64,000 bases of DNA from Zarea fungicola. Taxonomy: Eukaryota > Ascomycota > Sordariomycetes > Hypocreales > Cordycipitaceae. The stretch is from assembly GCA_900169235.1 (NCBI GenBank), contig FWCC01000090.1, positions 1-64,000 on the forward strand, written 5' to 3'. This document shows positions 47,001 to 59,628 of this stretch, one piece after another. The notes below the pieces were generated by a model. That model did not search any database. It was not told where the DNA came from and saw nothing but the letters and a program-made list of their open reading frames with translations. How positions within the stretch are numbered: the first letter of the stretch is position 1; each line of letters starts with the position of its first letter. Made by a program: the position numbers and the translations under genes.

Positions 47001-48975
47001 AGCGTCTGTTTCGAAGATTTCTCGTCGAGGGTCTGCGACTGGTGCTGCCCTGCGGAGGTTGAAAAAGTTGGCGAGGGTCTGTTGCTTCGGCCTTGCGTAG
47101 ATATTCTTGGATCCGAGACACACAAGCAAATCCGGTGGACCAGATAGAGAGTTTGGCTAAAAGGTCGGAAAGAGGCAGGGAGACTAGGTCCACCAATGCA
47201 AGTGTCGCAAAGAAACGGCCAGTCGACAGTGATTGAGACGCCCTAGTCCAGAACAAAGTCGCCGCAATGACGAGCGCCGGGGACACAGTCTCGGCAAAGG
47301 CGGCTTCTCAGGATTAGTGGGAGTTTATGAAAGGCAAAAAAAGAAAGAAAGAAAAGAAAGAAAGAAAAAGAAAAAAAAGAGGCAAGGAGTGCTCACTTAT
47401 TCCAAAGATTATGCAAAGAATCCGTCGATCAGTTAGGGAGACTTCAACTTCTTTATTATGCAGTTTCTGCAAGTGGCTCGTCATGGAAGGCGCCAACCCG
47501 AGCATCTTGATTTCGCGGACTTGGGCAAGTATGTTCGATGTCGTGGCGACACGATCCTGTGTGTGGCCGTTCCATAGCTTGCGCGTGATGCTCATCTGCT
47601 TGACCATGTGTCTGGAAGCAACGGCCACAACTAGGAGGAACAAGAAACATAAGTGTGGAGCTCGAGAGGACTGTACTTTATAAAGGGCTTACCTGTCGCC
47701 ACTATAACAGTGATTATACTCGCAGCGCCGACAAAAAAAGAGAGAATTGTTACACCACATATAGTCTCAAGAATGAGTGCCCAGCTGTCGTAGCACAGTG
47801 ATATGAGCTGCTCAATGCCGCCGACGTCAGCGCTCATTAGAGTAATGGCTGCCAGCTCATCGGCTTCGTTGGCAGAAATGGTTAATGATTTCTTATAGAC
47901 TGCAGTGGCCAGAACTCCTCTCATAGAAACTCTTATCTGATTTTCAATGTGACTGTAGCAATTCTGGGCAATCTGGTTCTTTATAATTAGTAACCTTGAC
48001 CAAAGTTTGTGTAGATGATGACTTTACCGCTTTGCCAATGAAGACTAGTGCAACTGCCAAAATGAGGCCTGTTCGTTTCTGTTGGGTTGGGAGATTATCA
48101 TGAGAAGAACCAGAAACGGTATCAACAATATCCTGTAAGAGGAACGGCTCACTAACACGAAACCCCACGAGAAACAATCGCGGCAAGACAATGTAGACGT
48201 ATGGCCAAGGATCGGAGAAAATGCAGGCCTTGAGCAGGGCATACTTGTCCTTTTTATCTTGCTTGTCCCACTGCTGCCTGAAAGCAAGATACTTTGCCTC
48301 TGCATCAAATTGAATTCCAATATCAGGAAGATGGTTGTTCTTAATCCTGTGACGAAACCCAAAGAGAAGCAGGGGATTCACCCAGGCAAACGTGGACCTG
48401 TTCCAGAAACCCGCCACTGTTTCATTGGTGCAAGCGTCTCGCGCTTCTTTTGAGACTACAAGAGAGCGCTTTGAAACTTCCTCTAGAGCGATCAATGTCA
48501 ACTTCAAAGGAGGTAGGGCACATGCCAGACGTGCAACCGCGTGGAGGCTGTCGCGACGCCAGTAGGAGTAGACGGTCACCAGATCGAACAGAAGCGTGAC
48601 GATCAGGTAAAAAGCAAGAAAGAAAACAGGTTGGAAGAAATGCGTGTGTGAAGAGTATCCTATGATAATAGTGCCGAGAGCGCTAAGAAACGAAAGAATG
48701 GAAGCCGCCTGAGCGGCTGGTGAGTTGAGTGGTGATTTGTACCATAAGACGACGCTTGTAAGCTGGATGGCGGCGACGGCGACAGCCGCGCCAAGCTTGA
48801 GCCAAAGGAGAATTCCTGGTCGCACAAGAACAGGACCTTTGACAATCTTGTAGATGTAGTATGGTACCGTCAAAATCATAAAGATGGATGGGACTATATG
48901 GAGAAATGCATGTTCAAAAAGGAGGGTAAAGTCGAACTGGCCAGACAGGCGCGGTCCAAAAGAGTTGTCGTCCAT
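44072..48975 (-). CDS. ABCC-type (MRP/YCF1-like) full ABC transporter, copy A
   Basis: Ten exons: 48975-48028, 47972-47693, 47630-47397, 47303-46573, 46512-46014, 45951-45843, 45778-45591, 45521-44906, 44842-44750 and 44654-44072. All phases agree and give 1426 residues. Order: N-terminal TMD0 (about 1-200), TMD1, NBD1, TMD2, NBD2. NBD1 has Walker A GPVGCGKST (632-640), signature LSGGQ (723-727) and Walker B VMILDD; Asp748 replaces the catalytic Glu, as is usual in ABCC NBD1. NBD2 has GRTGSGKST (1229-1237), a variant signature LSHGQ and LLLMDEGTASLD with the Glu kept, so only this site should hydrolyse ATP well. The frame is open upstream to 49155, but MDDNSFGPRL at 48975 matches the start of copy B. 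Such pumps export organic anions and glutathione conjugates across the vacuolar or plasma membrane. The substrate is unknown. Confidence 0.92.
47336..47386. repeat. Purine-only AAAG-rich repeat inside an ABC transporter intron
   Basis: Purine-rich GAAA/AAAG units on the plus strand form the polypyrimidine part of the third intron of copy A, which is read leftwards. Confidence 0.85.
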
Positions 48976-50859
48976 GTCTAGGATGCGGAAATGGCTGGCT
49001 TGAGAACACCCAGACGGTTTCGTTTCATAGAACACAAAAGTTAGGAGCAATACTGACGCAGAATATGAAATTCCAGAAGATGTAGTAGGAGTTTGGGAAA
49101 GATGAAGAGAAGAACAATAGCACAGGAGCAACAGCGGGCGGCCAACCAACTTCACACCAGAATATTGATGCAGGCGCGCAGAAGCGGGGGTGCCGCTTGA
49201 CGAAGGATGCTGGTAGCCTTTTTCTCCTTTGCCCCCATGTTATATTAGATTTCCCGGCTGGCCCTCTTGCATATTGCACTTATTTATTTAGCCCAATGCG
49301 ACTGTAGCCCCGAGACAACAGAGGGCGGACGGAGCAAACCTGGAGTCTGACCTTTGATCAAAATGCACCATTACACCAGAATTCAAAGAAAGACCGAACC
49401 TGACACCGCCTTCACATTGAAATGGTACGACACCTGGCCCCCACACAAGAATACAACAAAGCGAACCCATACATCAGAGCCGGCGCAGATGTGCAGCCAG
49501 GGCGAAAAGCAAGCAGTATTTTTTAATGGACAAAGGAGCTAAACAACGGGCGTTACAGGGCCGTAGTCGAGAATAGCGCAGGCGAACAAAACGCATATTA
49601 TAGGTGAGTGGAGAGTGTGTACACCCATGGCTTGCATATATCCTGGTGCTCCCCGCTACCTTGCAGATACCAGCCGCCGAACTGACTGGAGGTTAGGCTC
49701 GTTCCCGTCTGGCTTAAGGGTTGGTCTCTGTCCTTTGGCTTCCCTTTCTCCTCTTGAGAAAATTAGCTGCTTGGTCGACTCGTCACGAAGCACATACGCT
49801 GAGCTAAGTTCTGACCTTCTCAGGTCGCTTGCTGGAGATTGTTGGTCAAAGTCAAACCAAGCGCAGCTTGAATCTGCAAGACGACTAATTTCACCCCACT
49901 CATTGGTACCTAGGTAGTTTGGATGCTTGTGGTGCTGACAGGGGTCTTCCGCCTGTCATGTTTAGCCTGCATGAGCTCTGCAAAAGTACCTGCAGCCTGA
50001 AATTAGTGTGCCGGCTTCACTCATGCTACCTGTGGGAGCCCGTTTAACTCCCCTTAAGCTAATCATCGGATATCAGTAAACTTGGACAAACTGTTCCAAA
50101 TGAATACAACCCATTGTAGGAATAGTAGTGCTTACAGCGGCGCTACCAACACTCTTCGGCAGCGGGAACGCTCCATGAGACTATCAATAAATCCGAGGAC
50201 CATCCTCGAGCGCCAATCCTGACAGGCACAACGCAAAGCAGAGATATTCTCTGCGTGGAGCAGAGCTCGCTTGGCGCAGGAGGGAGCCAAAGCTGCAAAA
50301 CACCCAAAAACTCCGCAAAAGAAAATCAACAGTCACTCGTTCGCTATGTAGTGAAAAACATCTAGGTGGGGGTTGCTGGGAACAGGAACCCATCCAAGGC
50401 GCTCGCGAGAAGCAGAGGGTGGTGCTGAGTCCTGAACAGGCAGAAGTTAACAAGGGCAATCTCCTCTACAACACTGAAGGATCTGTGCAGGCTACTATTT
50501 TCTGCAGAAGGCTCTATTTCAGGAGTCATGCATCGTCATTAGCCAGATCCTTTCACGCGTATTTATTGCATAAAAATACACCGTCAACGCCTTCCCTAGT
50601 TACACTGTTTCTCCCTTTTTTGCATACTTGTAATAGAATATATATTTAAAAACTTTCAGTTTATACGTTAAATTGCCCTCTTCCCTACCTTTACTTCAGT
50701 GCCGCGCCGGGTTAAGTGCTGGTAAGTTGTATATATACATCAGTCACTAGATGAAAGCAAACACATTGGCTTCGTTGGACAGAAACTTAATAACCCGACA
50801 TAATATACCTGATTTCCTTTGTATTAAGTCTTTTTGTCACAGCTTTACATTTGTTTTCT
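48976..50859. other. Spacer between the two ABC transporter genes
   Basis: This 1.9-kb stretch contains the promoter of copy A and the 3' flank of copy B. A short diverged repeat copy sits at 49981-50010. No gene was seen. Confidence 0.5.
49981..50010. repeat. Diverged dispersed repeat, copy 1
   Basis: It shares the 15-mer CAAAAGTACCTGCAG with 59614-59628 and CAGCCTGAAATTAGTGTG, apart from one inserted T, with 57070-57088. It is probably the remnant of one repeat family around the ABC pair. Confidence 0.45.
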
Positions 50860-53800
50860 TTACAGCCCGTGTTGCCAGTCTGTCTGGTTCGGGGTATGTC
50901 TCAAGACATGTGCGTGGGGGCCATCCAACACCATCACCGACTCTGAGCCCTCCAGCGTAGCCATTCTATGAGAGATAAACAACTTGGTGCATCCGTCAAA
51001 AGCCGCCGTAAGGACTTCCATTATCCGCGTCTCTGTCTCCTCGTCCAAGCCGGCAGTTCCCTCATCCATCAGCAGGATTCGTGACCCCGTCGCCTCATGG
51101 TGCAGTATGGCGCGGGCTAGCTGGAACAGCTGCGCCTGGCCCTGCGAAAAGCTCATCATCTTCATCGGGGAGTCAAGACTCCCGCGACGGCTGACGATGC
51201 CCCAAAGCCCAACACGGCGGAGTACATCCATATGCATCTCATCCGTCACTACGGAGTCTGGTGGACGGGACTCGTCACCAAAGGGGTCGAGGTTAAACCT
51301 GACAGAAGCCTTTAAGTGGATTCTACCCTGCGTGACGATGGTCAGACGCGACCGTAACACATCAGGTGGGATTGTGCGAATTTCACGGTCATCAATGCTG
51401 ATGGTGCCGCTGTATTCCAGCAAATTGAGAATGCTAAGAAGAATTGTGGTTTTGCCACTGTCGCAATTTTGGTTAGCCATGTGTAACGTTTTGAGTGGAA
51501 GTACCGCTTGCGATGAGATCCTTACCTTCCAGTTCGGCCTACAAGGCCCAGCGTCTGTCCGGGCTGGATAATTGCAGTCACATTTCGAACTGGGCTAAAG
51601 TCCGTTGCCGCGCCACCAGATCTGGTTTGGGGGGCATGCAAATTAGCGACTCGTCTTGCAAAAACGTGCCTTCCATAACTACTCACCTGTGGATAGCCGT
51701 TACGCTATTGAGCTCCAGTTTGCCTGTAGCAGGCCAATCGGATGGCACAGGTGCTGCATCTTTAAAGTCCTCCGATGGGGTGGTAGACGCGTAGGTTTGG
51801 ATGCGAGACACAGCTCCAAACGCAGTTCCCATCGCCACAGTGCTCTTGATCCATATGCAAACCGTGTCGCTAAATGCAATCAAGCTCAGTAGAGCGAGAC
51901 CCATTGAGTTACCAGACGTAGAACCTGGGAACTTCACAGCCAAGGTCACAACGACAACGGCGGCAACGGTGCTTGAGAAGTCTAGCACCCCTTCTAGCCA
52001 CTGCTGGACACAGTACAAAAGGTACATAGGTCGCTGAGTAAGGTCAAGGATGGCATGAAACTCCTCTATAAGCCTGTCTTGCCATTGGAAAGCGCGGATG
52101 TGTTCGATGCCGGCCGCTGTTTCGACGGTGTGCCTCATTAAGCCCTTTGTAGTATCTAGCTCGAGAACTCGAAGCTGTCGAGATGTTCTCAAGTAGTACT
52201 GCTGGATGCAAAGAACGAACACAAGGAAGAACGGGATAACAGGAGCCGCATAGGTCGCACCTGAACTTATGATTCCAATGTCAGCCACTACCGAAATGGC
52301 ACCTATTAGTTGCAGTTGTTAGTTAAAATGGGTTTCTTCTTTAACTGGAAGACAGAGGACGTACGAAAAACGGTCGGCATTATCATGGCAGGAGCGCGCT
52401 GTGTGGCCATGGAGATGTCTTGACTGAACCGATTCAGCAGAGAACCCGCGTCTTCATTCATCAAGAACTGGAATGTGGCACCGAATGTAGTTTCAACAAG
52501 GGATGTATGTAGACCACTGGAAGCTTTTGCATTAACCTTGTAGAAGAATGCACTGTAACGATGAGATAAGCAAGTGTGCAGCGCTGTCATGTCACATGTT
52601 TTAAATACTTACATTGCCGAAAGCGAATTCAGTATTGGATAAGCGACGCACAGAGCTGCGTAACCAGCGTAGTAGCTATGATCTTCAAGACCATGGTCCA
52701 GCCAGATGCGGACAAAGATGTCTGTTTGTGTTAGTAAATATTGAAGCGCCATCCACGATGGTCGGATTACTCACTTGGCAGCTTGTGGGAAATAGCAGCA
52801 ATGATAATCAACACAAGCCAAGTCATAACTCCAAAAAAGCCAGCTGGTCGGAAGAAGAATGCATACATGGACAACCCGCTGTGAATGGCAGTGTCGGCAG
52901 GGCTGCTGGACTCATCTACAGCTGATGATGGACGTACTTCCGGAGGTTCAAACTTTTCGTCACGGCGCCCTATACTTTGCGGCGTTGGCAGGGTTTGAGC
53001 CCGAGTGTTTCGTACCAGCTCGTCCAGTTCTGCATTGATTCTTGCAGGGGTGATGTACTCCACTTGACCCTGGTTTGAGACACGAAACACAGTATCTGCA
53101 TCGACGAGGTGTTGTTCTAGTGGCCATTGATTAGAAAACGAGGGCGGGTAATGAACTTCAAGTCATAAGGAGTGGCAGGGCGAGATGCAAATGGAACTTG
53201 GCAAGGGAGATGACATGGGAGGATGGCTGCAGAGTAGGGAGGGCATCTACTTACTCATGCTCGTTGTCATTATCAGTGTCCTTCCTCCAGGGGTAGCGTT
53301 GCCATCTGAAATGAGTCTGATCCGTATCAGGGCGGATGTTTCCTTGTCAAGCGAACTAAAGGGGTCGTCAAGAATAGTAATATCACCCTCATCATATAAA
53401 GCACGCGCAATGGACTGCAGAAGCATGATAATATTAGAATTTAGAACGTGGAAAGGAGACTTTGGGCCTGCAACTTACAATGCGTTGTTTCTGTCCACCG
53501 CTAAGATGGCTGCCGCCGCTTCCCACCAAAGTTGAGTCACCGTCAGGAAGTTGGTCAAAGTCAAGCTGCAAGTCACAGATGAAAATGACCTTTTCATACA
53601 AGAAGTGGTTGTAGGGCTTGTGACCGATAATGTTTAGGCGAATCGTGGTGTTCAATAGCCACGGCTTCTGGCCGGCATACGAAATGGAAAGCGAGGACAG
53701 CTCAACGGTTCCACTTCTAAAGAGCATTTCACCAAGTATCAATTTTAGAAGTGTAGATTTGCCGCATCCAACTGAGCCATCAATCATCGTGATCTCGCCA

Positions 53801-55830
53801 GGTCTGATGTACATGGTAACGTTGCGGAGGATAGAGCCTGTTAGGTCCATAGTGACGTTGATGTTCTCAATCTTGACCGCCAGTCGTGGGACAGGCGTGG
53901 GACCGCGGTGTCGGAGACCTGGGGCGCCATCCACGCTGCCAGCTGGGACACTTGTACTCTCCATGAATATACGCTTGTCTGTTGATTCAGCTTGTGCAAG
54001 ATATTTCTGAATACGAGAGAGACAAGCAAAACTGGCCGACCAATCAGGAAGGTTCGCCAGGAAGGTTGCAAGAGGTGCAGTGACCATTCGAACGACAGCA
54101 ATGATAGTGTAAAACCGGGCACTAGATATTTGTTCCGACTCTCTGGTCCAAAACAGAGTTGCCGCAATAACAAGCGCCGGTGTGACAGTGTCTGCAAATG
54201 CCGCTTTGGAGAGTTAGTGTGTGGTTTCAGAGACATAGTTGGGTGAGGGAAACGTACAGATGCCAAAGCCAATAGCAACAATGACTCTGTCAGACAAGGA
54301 GGCTTCAACTTCCTTGTCATGTAACTTCCGTAAATGCATTGCCATTGACGGCGCCAAACCAATCATTTTAATATCCTTCAATTGGGCCAGAATATTGGAT
54401 GTCGCACTGACTCGTTCTTGTATCTGCTCGTTCCACCGCTTTCTGGTTTGGCCCATTTTCCTCGCCGCAACCCGGGAGCAGATGGTCACGACTAACGAAA
54501 GGATCAGATTAGCTTTCTATGGTCATTATGGAAACGAGATACTTACTCAACGTTGTAATGATTGTGAATATGCTCGCTGTGCCGACGAAAATGACGAGCA
54601 CAGCCACACCGAAGCCAACCTGTAGAAGCATTGCCCAGCTATCGTATGAAAGAGATATAAGGAGCTCAATACCGGTAACATCGGCAGTCATCAATGTAAC
54701 TGCAGCTGATTCTTCTGATTCCACAGCGCTAAGTGTTAGAGACTTCCTATAGATAGCAGTAACCAGGATCCCCCTCATGCAGACCATGATTTGGTTCCTG
54801 ATATGGCTAAACCAATTTCGCGCGATCTGATCGAAAGTAAGTGAAGTGCCTGGAATACGACAGTGTTTGGAGTACCTACTGCCTTGCCTGCAAACACCAG
54901 AACGGTCGCGATTATCAATGCTGTTACTTCGTCGTTCGCAGAACTTCCGGCTTGTTGAACGGGATCTCTAGAAACGACATTGACCACATCCTGCAGTAGG
55001 AAAGGCTGGCTGAATATGAATCCAACCTCCAGGAGTCGAGGCAGAACAATGTAAAAGAACGGCCAGGGCATAGAATAAATGCAAGCCTTCAACAAGGCAT
55101 GTTCGGCTCTTTGGTTTCGTCGATCCCATGACCGCTTGAAATTTTGGTATAATTTCTCTGAGTTGAACTGATGACCAATATCTGGAAGATCACTAGTGCT
55201 GATGACATGTCGAAACCCGAAGAGAAGAAGCGGGTTTACCCATAAGAAGGTGGATTTATTCCAGAAGCCAGCAATGACCTCGTCACTGAGCGAGTTGCGC
55301 ACCTGTTCAGCGAGGATGAACGGACGCTTGGAGACTTCTTCCAGAATAAGCAACGCTACCTTGAGAGGTGGCAGTGCGCATGTTAAAAACGCAATTGTGT
55401 CAAGTCCATTTCGGTTGAAATAGGTACGAAGAGTGACAAGATCAAATAAAAGCGTCAAGGTGAGATATAATGCGAGGAAGAGGACTGGCTGGAGAAAATA
55501 GGCATGTGAGGCGTAGGTTATCGCAACAATACCAACAGAGCTGGCAAAAGTCAGGACAGCAGCTGCTTGTGCGACCCTAGAGTTCAGCGGCGACTTATAC
55601 CAAAAGACAACGCTTGCTAGTTGGATTGCAGCAATTGCAACCGCAACCAGAAGCTTTGACCAGAGCAGCCAACTCGGCCGTACAATTCGTCGGGTTTTGA
55701 AGATGATGTAAACATAGAAAGGGATAGTGAATATTACAATGCCAGAGGGGATAATCTGAAATATTGCATGCTCGAATAGCAAAGTGAAGTCAAAGTGGCC
55801 GAGAAGCCGCGGGCCAAAAGAGTCATCCAT
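50860..55830 (-). CDS. ABCC-type full ABC transporter, copy B
   Basis: Eleven exons: 55830-54880, 54826-54547, 54491-54258, 54203-53479, 53414-53255, 53116-52775, 52721-52613, 52552-52365, 52302-51687, 51621-51526 and 51457-50860. They encode 1432 residues. The domain order is the same as in copy A, starting MDDSFGPRLLGHFDFTLLF. NBD1 has GSVGCGKST, LSGGQKQR and TILDDPFSSLD, again with Asp at the catalytic Glu position. NBD2 has GRTGSGKTT, an unusual FSQGQ signature and ILLMDEGTAGLDEETE. Five exon lengths are identical to copy A (280, 234, 109, 188, 616). One intron (53254-53117) splits what is a single exon in copy A. Both copies are read leftwards, 1.9 kb apart, so tandem duplication is clear. 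Membrane location and a role in exporting organic anions or conjugates follow from the family; the substrate is not predictable. Confidence 0.92.
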
Positions 55831-57069
55831 CTTGGTAGATGGAAGTAGTACAAGGGGATTTCCAATTCATTGGCTCACAGCCAACAGAAACTGCTTACAG
55901 CAGCACTGCTGTATATGGCAAATGCCAAATGACTGGGTGCAGCGAGCTAAAGGATGGCAAAAATGTGGAAGGAGAAACGGTGGTGAAGAAACGGTGCGTG
56001 GCTGAAGGAAGGAAATGGAAGCAGATAAAGGAGAGAAGAAGCTATGGGATGATGCAACTAATAATAAATGCGAGCAGTAAGACTTGCGTAGCTTGCAGGA
56101 AACAGCAGCGAAGCAATATTATTAACACAGGTGCACAGCCAACCAAAATCACATCGGAGGCGGCAAGGGAGGGGGGTGAGATTGTAACTCCTTGGCCCGA
56201 ATTCATCTTCCTGAACCCGATGTGGCTGGCAGCACAAAACGAAGAACGGCCCGCATATGGGATCAATCTATTGTTACCTACCTAGTTAGTTAGCTAATTA
56301 TCTGCGGGGAATGCATCCGCTCAAACCCAGTACCAAGTCGCCTGGCATGCAGAGAATTATTCACATTGTGATGAGTGCTACCAAGCTGCCCGAACCTAGG
56401 GACTTGTCGCTGGCCTATTCTCATTCTAATATTTGTACTATTTTAGACTGTCGCGGAAATTTTTCTTGCCTATTCCAAGAGTTCTTCATCTATCTGCCTC
56501 ACCTCGGGCGCATAACCCTGCGTGCTCTTATGGCTGCCTTGCGTCACATCTAGCATCATGTTTACTACTCCGCGGTAGCTTTGTAATCTGAGGTAGCATT
56601 ACGCGGTTTGGTCTGAATATCACCGCTAGTAACGGCATTACCTGAAACCAGGGGACAGCCGCGCGCATTTTGGTGTAGACTGTACTTTTCCTAGAACAAG
56701 GCAGAAGTAGCATGCATAGGGGAGAGAGACATGGCTACAAAACGCGCTTGGAAAACAGGAATAATAGTATTACGAGTGAGAAACCAAACGGGCCAATAAA
56801 ACTTGCAGGAATCGCTGATAGCCTCCCCCCCCCCAATCAGTGTTGTATCCAACTGTTGCTGCATCATGCGTGAGCCCTCCGCATTCTTGCAGGTCCCCCA
56901 TTTGACGACAAAGGACAATAACCAAGTTGGGTCACTACTCCGTCTTGGAGCTGCGTTTTCCCGACGGCTGCCTTTATTGAAGTGAACTAACTGAGGCCTT
57001 GCATTGGTTGAGACCTTACAGGCCGTTAATAAGCCTGCATTGGCGCTTTGGAGATTATTTTGCTAGTTA

Positions 57070-57088
57070 CAGCCTGAAATTTAGTGTG
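57070..57088. repeat. Diverged dispersed repeat, copy 2
   Basis: CAGCCTGAAATTTAGTGTG differs from 49993-50010 by one inserted T. Confidence 0.4.
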
Positions 57089-58942
57089 TTCTTGGCCAAA
57101 TCTGCAAAATTGCACCACTCATACGTCTAGGGGTTCCCACCAACCCATGTTGTTAGCGGGCGATTAATAACCAACGGACAGAGCAGCCTCCTTCCATGCT
57201 TCAATAGTTGCCCGGTTGAACAGCTAGTTAGCTAGGGCATATTACAAGGGTGTGCGGTTCTCTCGTAGGGGCTAAAGCAGCAAATCGAATCTCTCCATCC
57301 AGGCAAAAGCTAGCTGCCTTGTCAGAAACGGCTGAGCCCACCCACCGCCCAAGGCCTGCCAATAACCGATATTCTAATTTTGGAATCAGCACTGGGCAAT
57401 ATTCCGCTGAGCCTTTCGGCATGTCTGTAGTTGAAATACATGACCGGAGTGGATAAGTAGGACGGATGGTTTATCACTCAATTGCTGTTCTTGTCTTTGT
57501 GGTACTGCTGTGATGCGCCTTTCCTGCCTACGAGGTTCGGCCCATTTGTTATTTCCTGTCTTTCCGGTCCTTTCCTGCATTTTGTAATATTCTTCACTCT
57601 ACTAGTCCGGAAGCGGAAGCTGCTAAGTTTGCATCTCCAGGGCAATTACTTTCTTGTGACTTGGTTCTCCGTAGCGCCATCACATTTATTGCAGCTAGCG
57701 AGGCCTAGGCCGTGGAACAATTTGCGCCATTGCCGTGGGGTTCATCAGATGGCGCTGCTTCCCGTTCTTTTTACCCACGAATTTGTATCACGAATTTGTA
57801 TCACAAGATCCCGTCTGAATTCTGCACAAATAGCAGTCTCGTGTTGCAGGCAATTCTATCTCGTCTAGTGGCGGTATCTAACGAGTAAGCGGCTACTGTG
57901 CGTCGTAAAGCACACCTCGTCAGTGCTGGCGCGCATGCAGTCCCTGCCATGTGCAGCATTTCCCGTATCCCTGGCCTTTAGAATTCATATTCAGTCCGCT
58001 TGTACCAGTAGTTAGGTTATTTTACTGGTAGACACCTTACCCACTGTGGCTGCCTTCGACCTCGTTTAACTCAACTACTGTGAGTGGACTGCTAAGAAAA
58101 TCCTGTACTCCCGTTCTTGCTGGGATAGTGGAAATGCCTCATGTCAAAACAGCAAATGGCAGCAGACTTCTGGACTCATCTGCACCCATGGCGAAGATTC
58201 TGGCATCGCTGCCGCTGAGCCCGCAACATCGTGATCAGCAGGATGTGGCTGGCAGCAGAAATTTAACAGTAAATTGGATGAAATGAAATTAAACAGTTAT
58301 CTACATGCATAGCCACAGCTTAGGCAGAAGGCGCATTGCCGCGAGGGAACATGATGTTGGCAAGGTTGCTTCAAGCTGTGTGAATAATTCAACTATCGTT
58401 GTCGCTGTCTAATCGTATTCTAATGCTCGTAATACATTCTCGCAAAGGAACTTCAAAAACGCTTTAGGCTATTCCAAGTGTCGCTTTTCTATCTGCAGCA
58501 TCAACCTCAATCTGATAGCCTGACCCAATATTGTTAAATTTACCGTCTTGCATTTTCGCTATCAAGAGCCTGTACTCCTGCGAGGCTTTTCCACTGGTTA
58601 ATTGCCGGCATTGCCAGTGCAGGGCAGTTTCGGAGCTGCATACCTGGTAATGCTTGCACAGCATTGCTGGCGAAGGCCAGGCTGATAATCATGCAGGAAG
58701 TGCGCATGCTGGGTGATCGTTACGGCTTGTTATTGATGCAACTAATGAAAAGAAATGGGAAAAAAATAGTAGCAAGGTACCTTATGTCGGTAGGGTGGTT
58801 CCTACATGCACAAGGACAAAAAGGAGAAAATACACAATAAAAGATTTTTCCAGCAATTCTACACCGACGGCTTTCGTCCTAGCGACCGCAGTGGTCACGG
58901 GCCGGTTGTAGGCGTTCAGCCACTTATTGCCATAGCTATATG

Positions 58943-58960
58943 CAATCTGAAATTTAGCGT
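58943..58960. repeat. Diverged dispersed repeat, copy 3
   Basis: CTGAAATTTAGCGT matches copy 2 except for one T to C change. Confidence 0.3.
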
Positions 58961-59613
58961 TTCTTTATTCTAGCCGACACTGTTCTCAATATGTCGTGGA
59001 TTTGGCATGCAGGCATGGTTGTGTGTCCATCAGGAGTTGGGGTTTACGCCTTCAACTATCAAAGGCATTCAAACTGCGTGTGGTTCCCCATAGTGTGTGG
59101 ACTGACGAAGCTGAATATAACCTGAGTTGAAGCATATTAGAAATAAGGCTTCCCACGCTAGCCGTAACGTATTCGCAGTATTCTCTTTTAATCCTGCATC
59201 GCCTTATTCCAGGGGCTGTGACATTACATGATGGGCGTATGGCTGTATACTTGTGGCAGCGACGACATGACCCACTGCGTGGCGAACACCCACAAAACCA
59301 CTTGTTGTCACATAGTGACTATGTTTGCTAGCCCATCGTACGGAGTAAAGAGGGAATACGCAGCTAGCAACTCGCTAGTAGTCGCACAAGCAGCCCAGTT
59401 GTCACACAGGGCTTCTCCCAAGGGTCTGTGGAACCCGTAACGTTGCTGTCGAATCAAGATTGTCTAACAACACTATAATAGAATCGGGGTGGAATAGTTC
59501 CATAGCTTCAACCATTACGCTGACACCCCCAAATCTCCGTAAATTGATAAAATATTCTTAAGGGGGCCGACGACAGCTTTTCCCCACATACCTCGTTCAA
59601 GCTGCATGGTTTA

Positions 59614-59628
59614 CAAAAGTACCTGCAG
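59614..59628. repeat. Diverged dispersed repeat, copy 4
   Basis: CAAAAGTACCTGCAG is identical to 49981-49995. A CTGCATG lies just upstream in both places. Confidence 0.4.
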
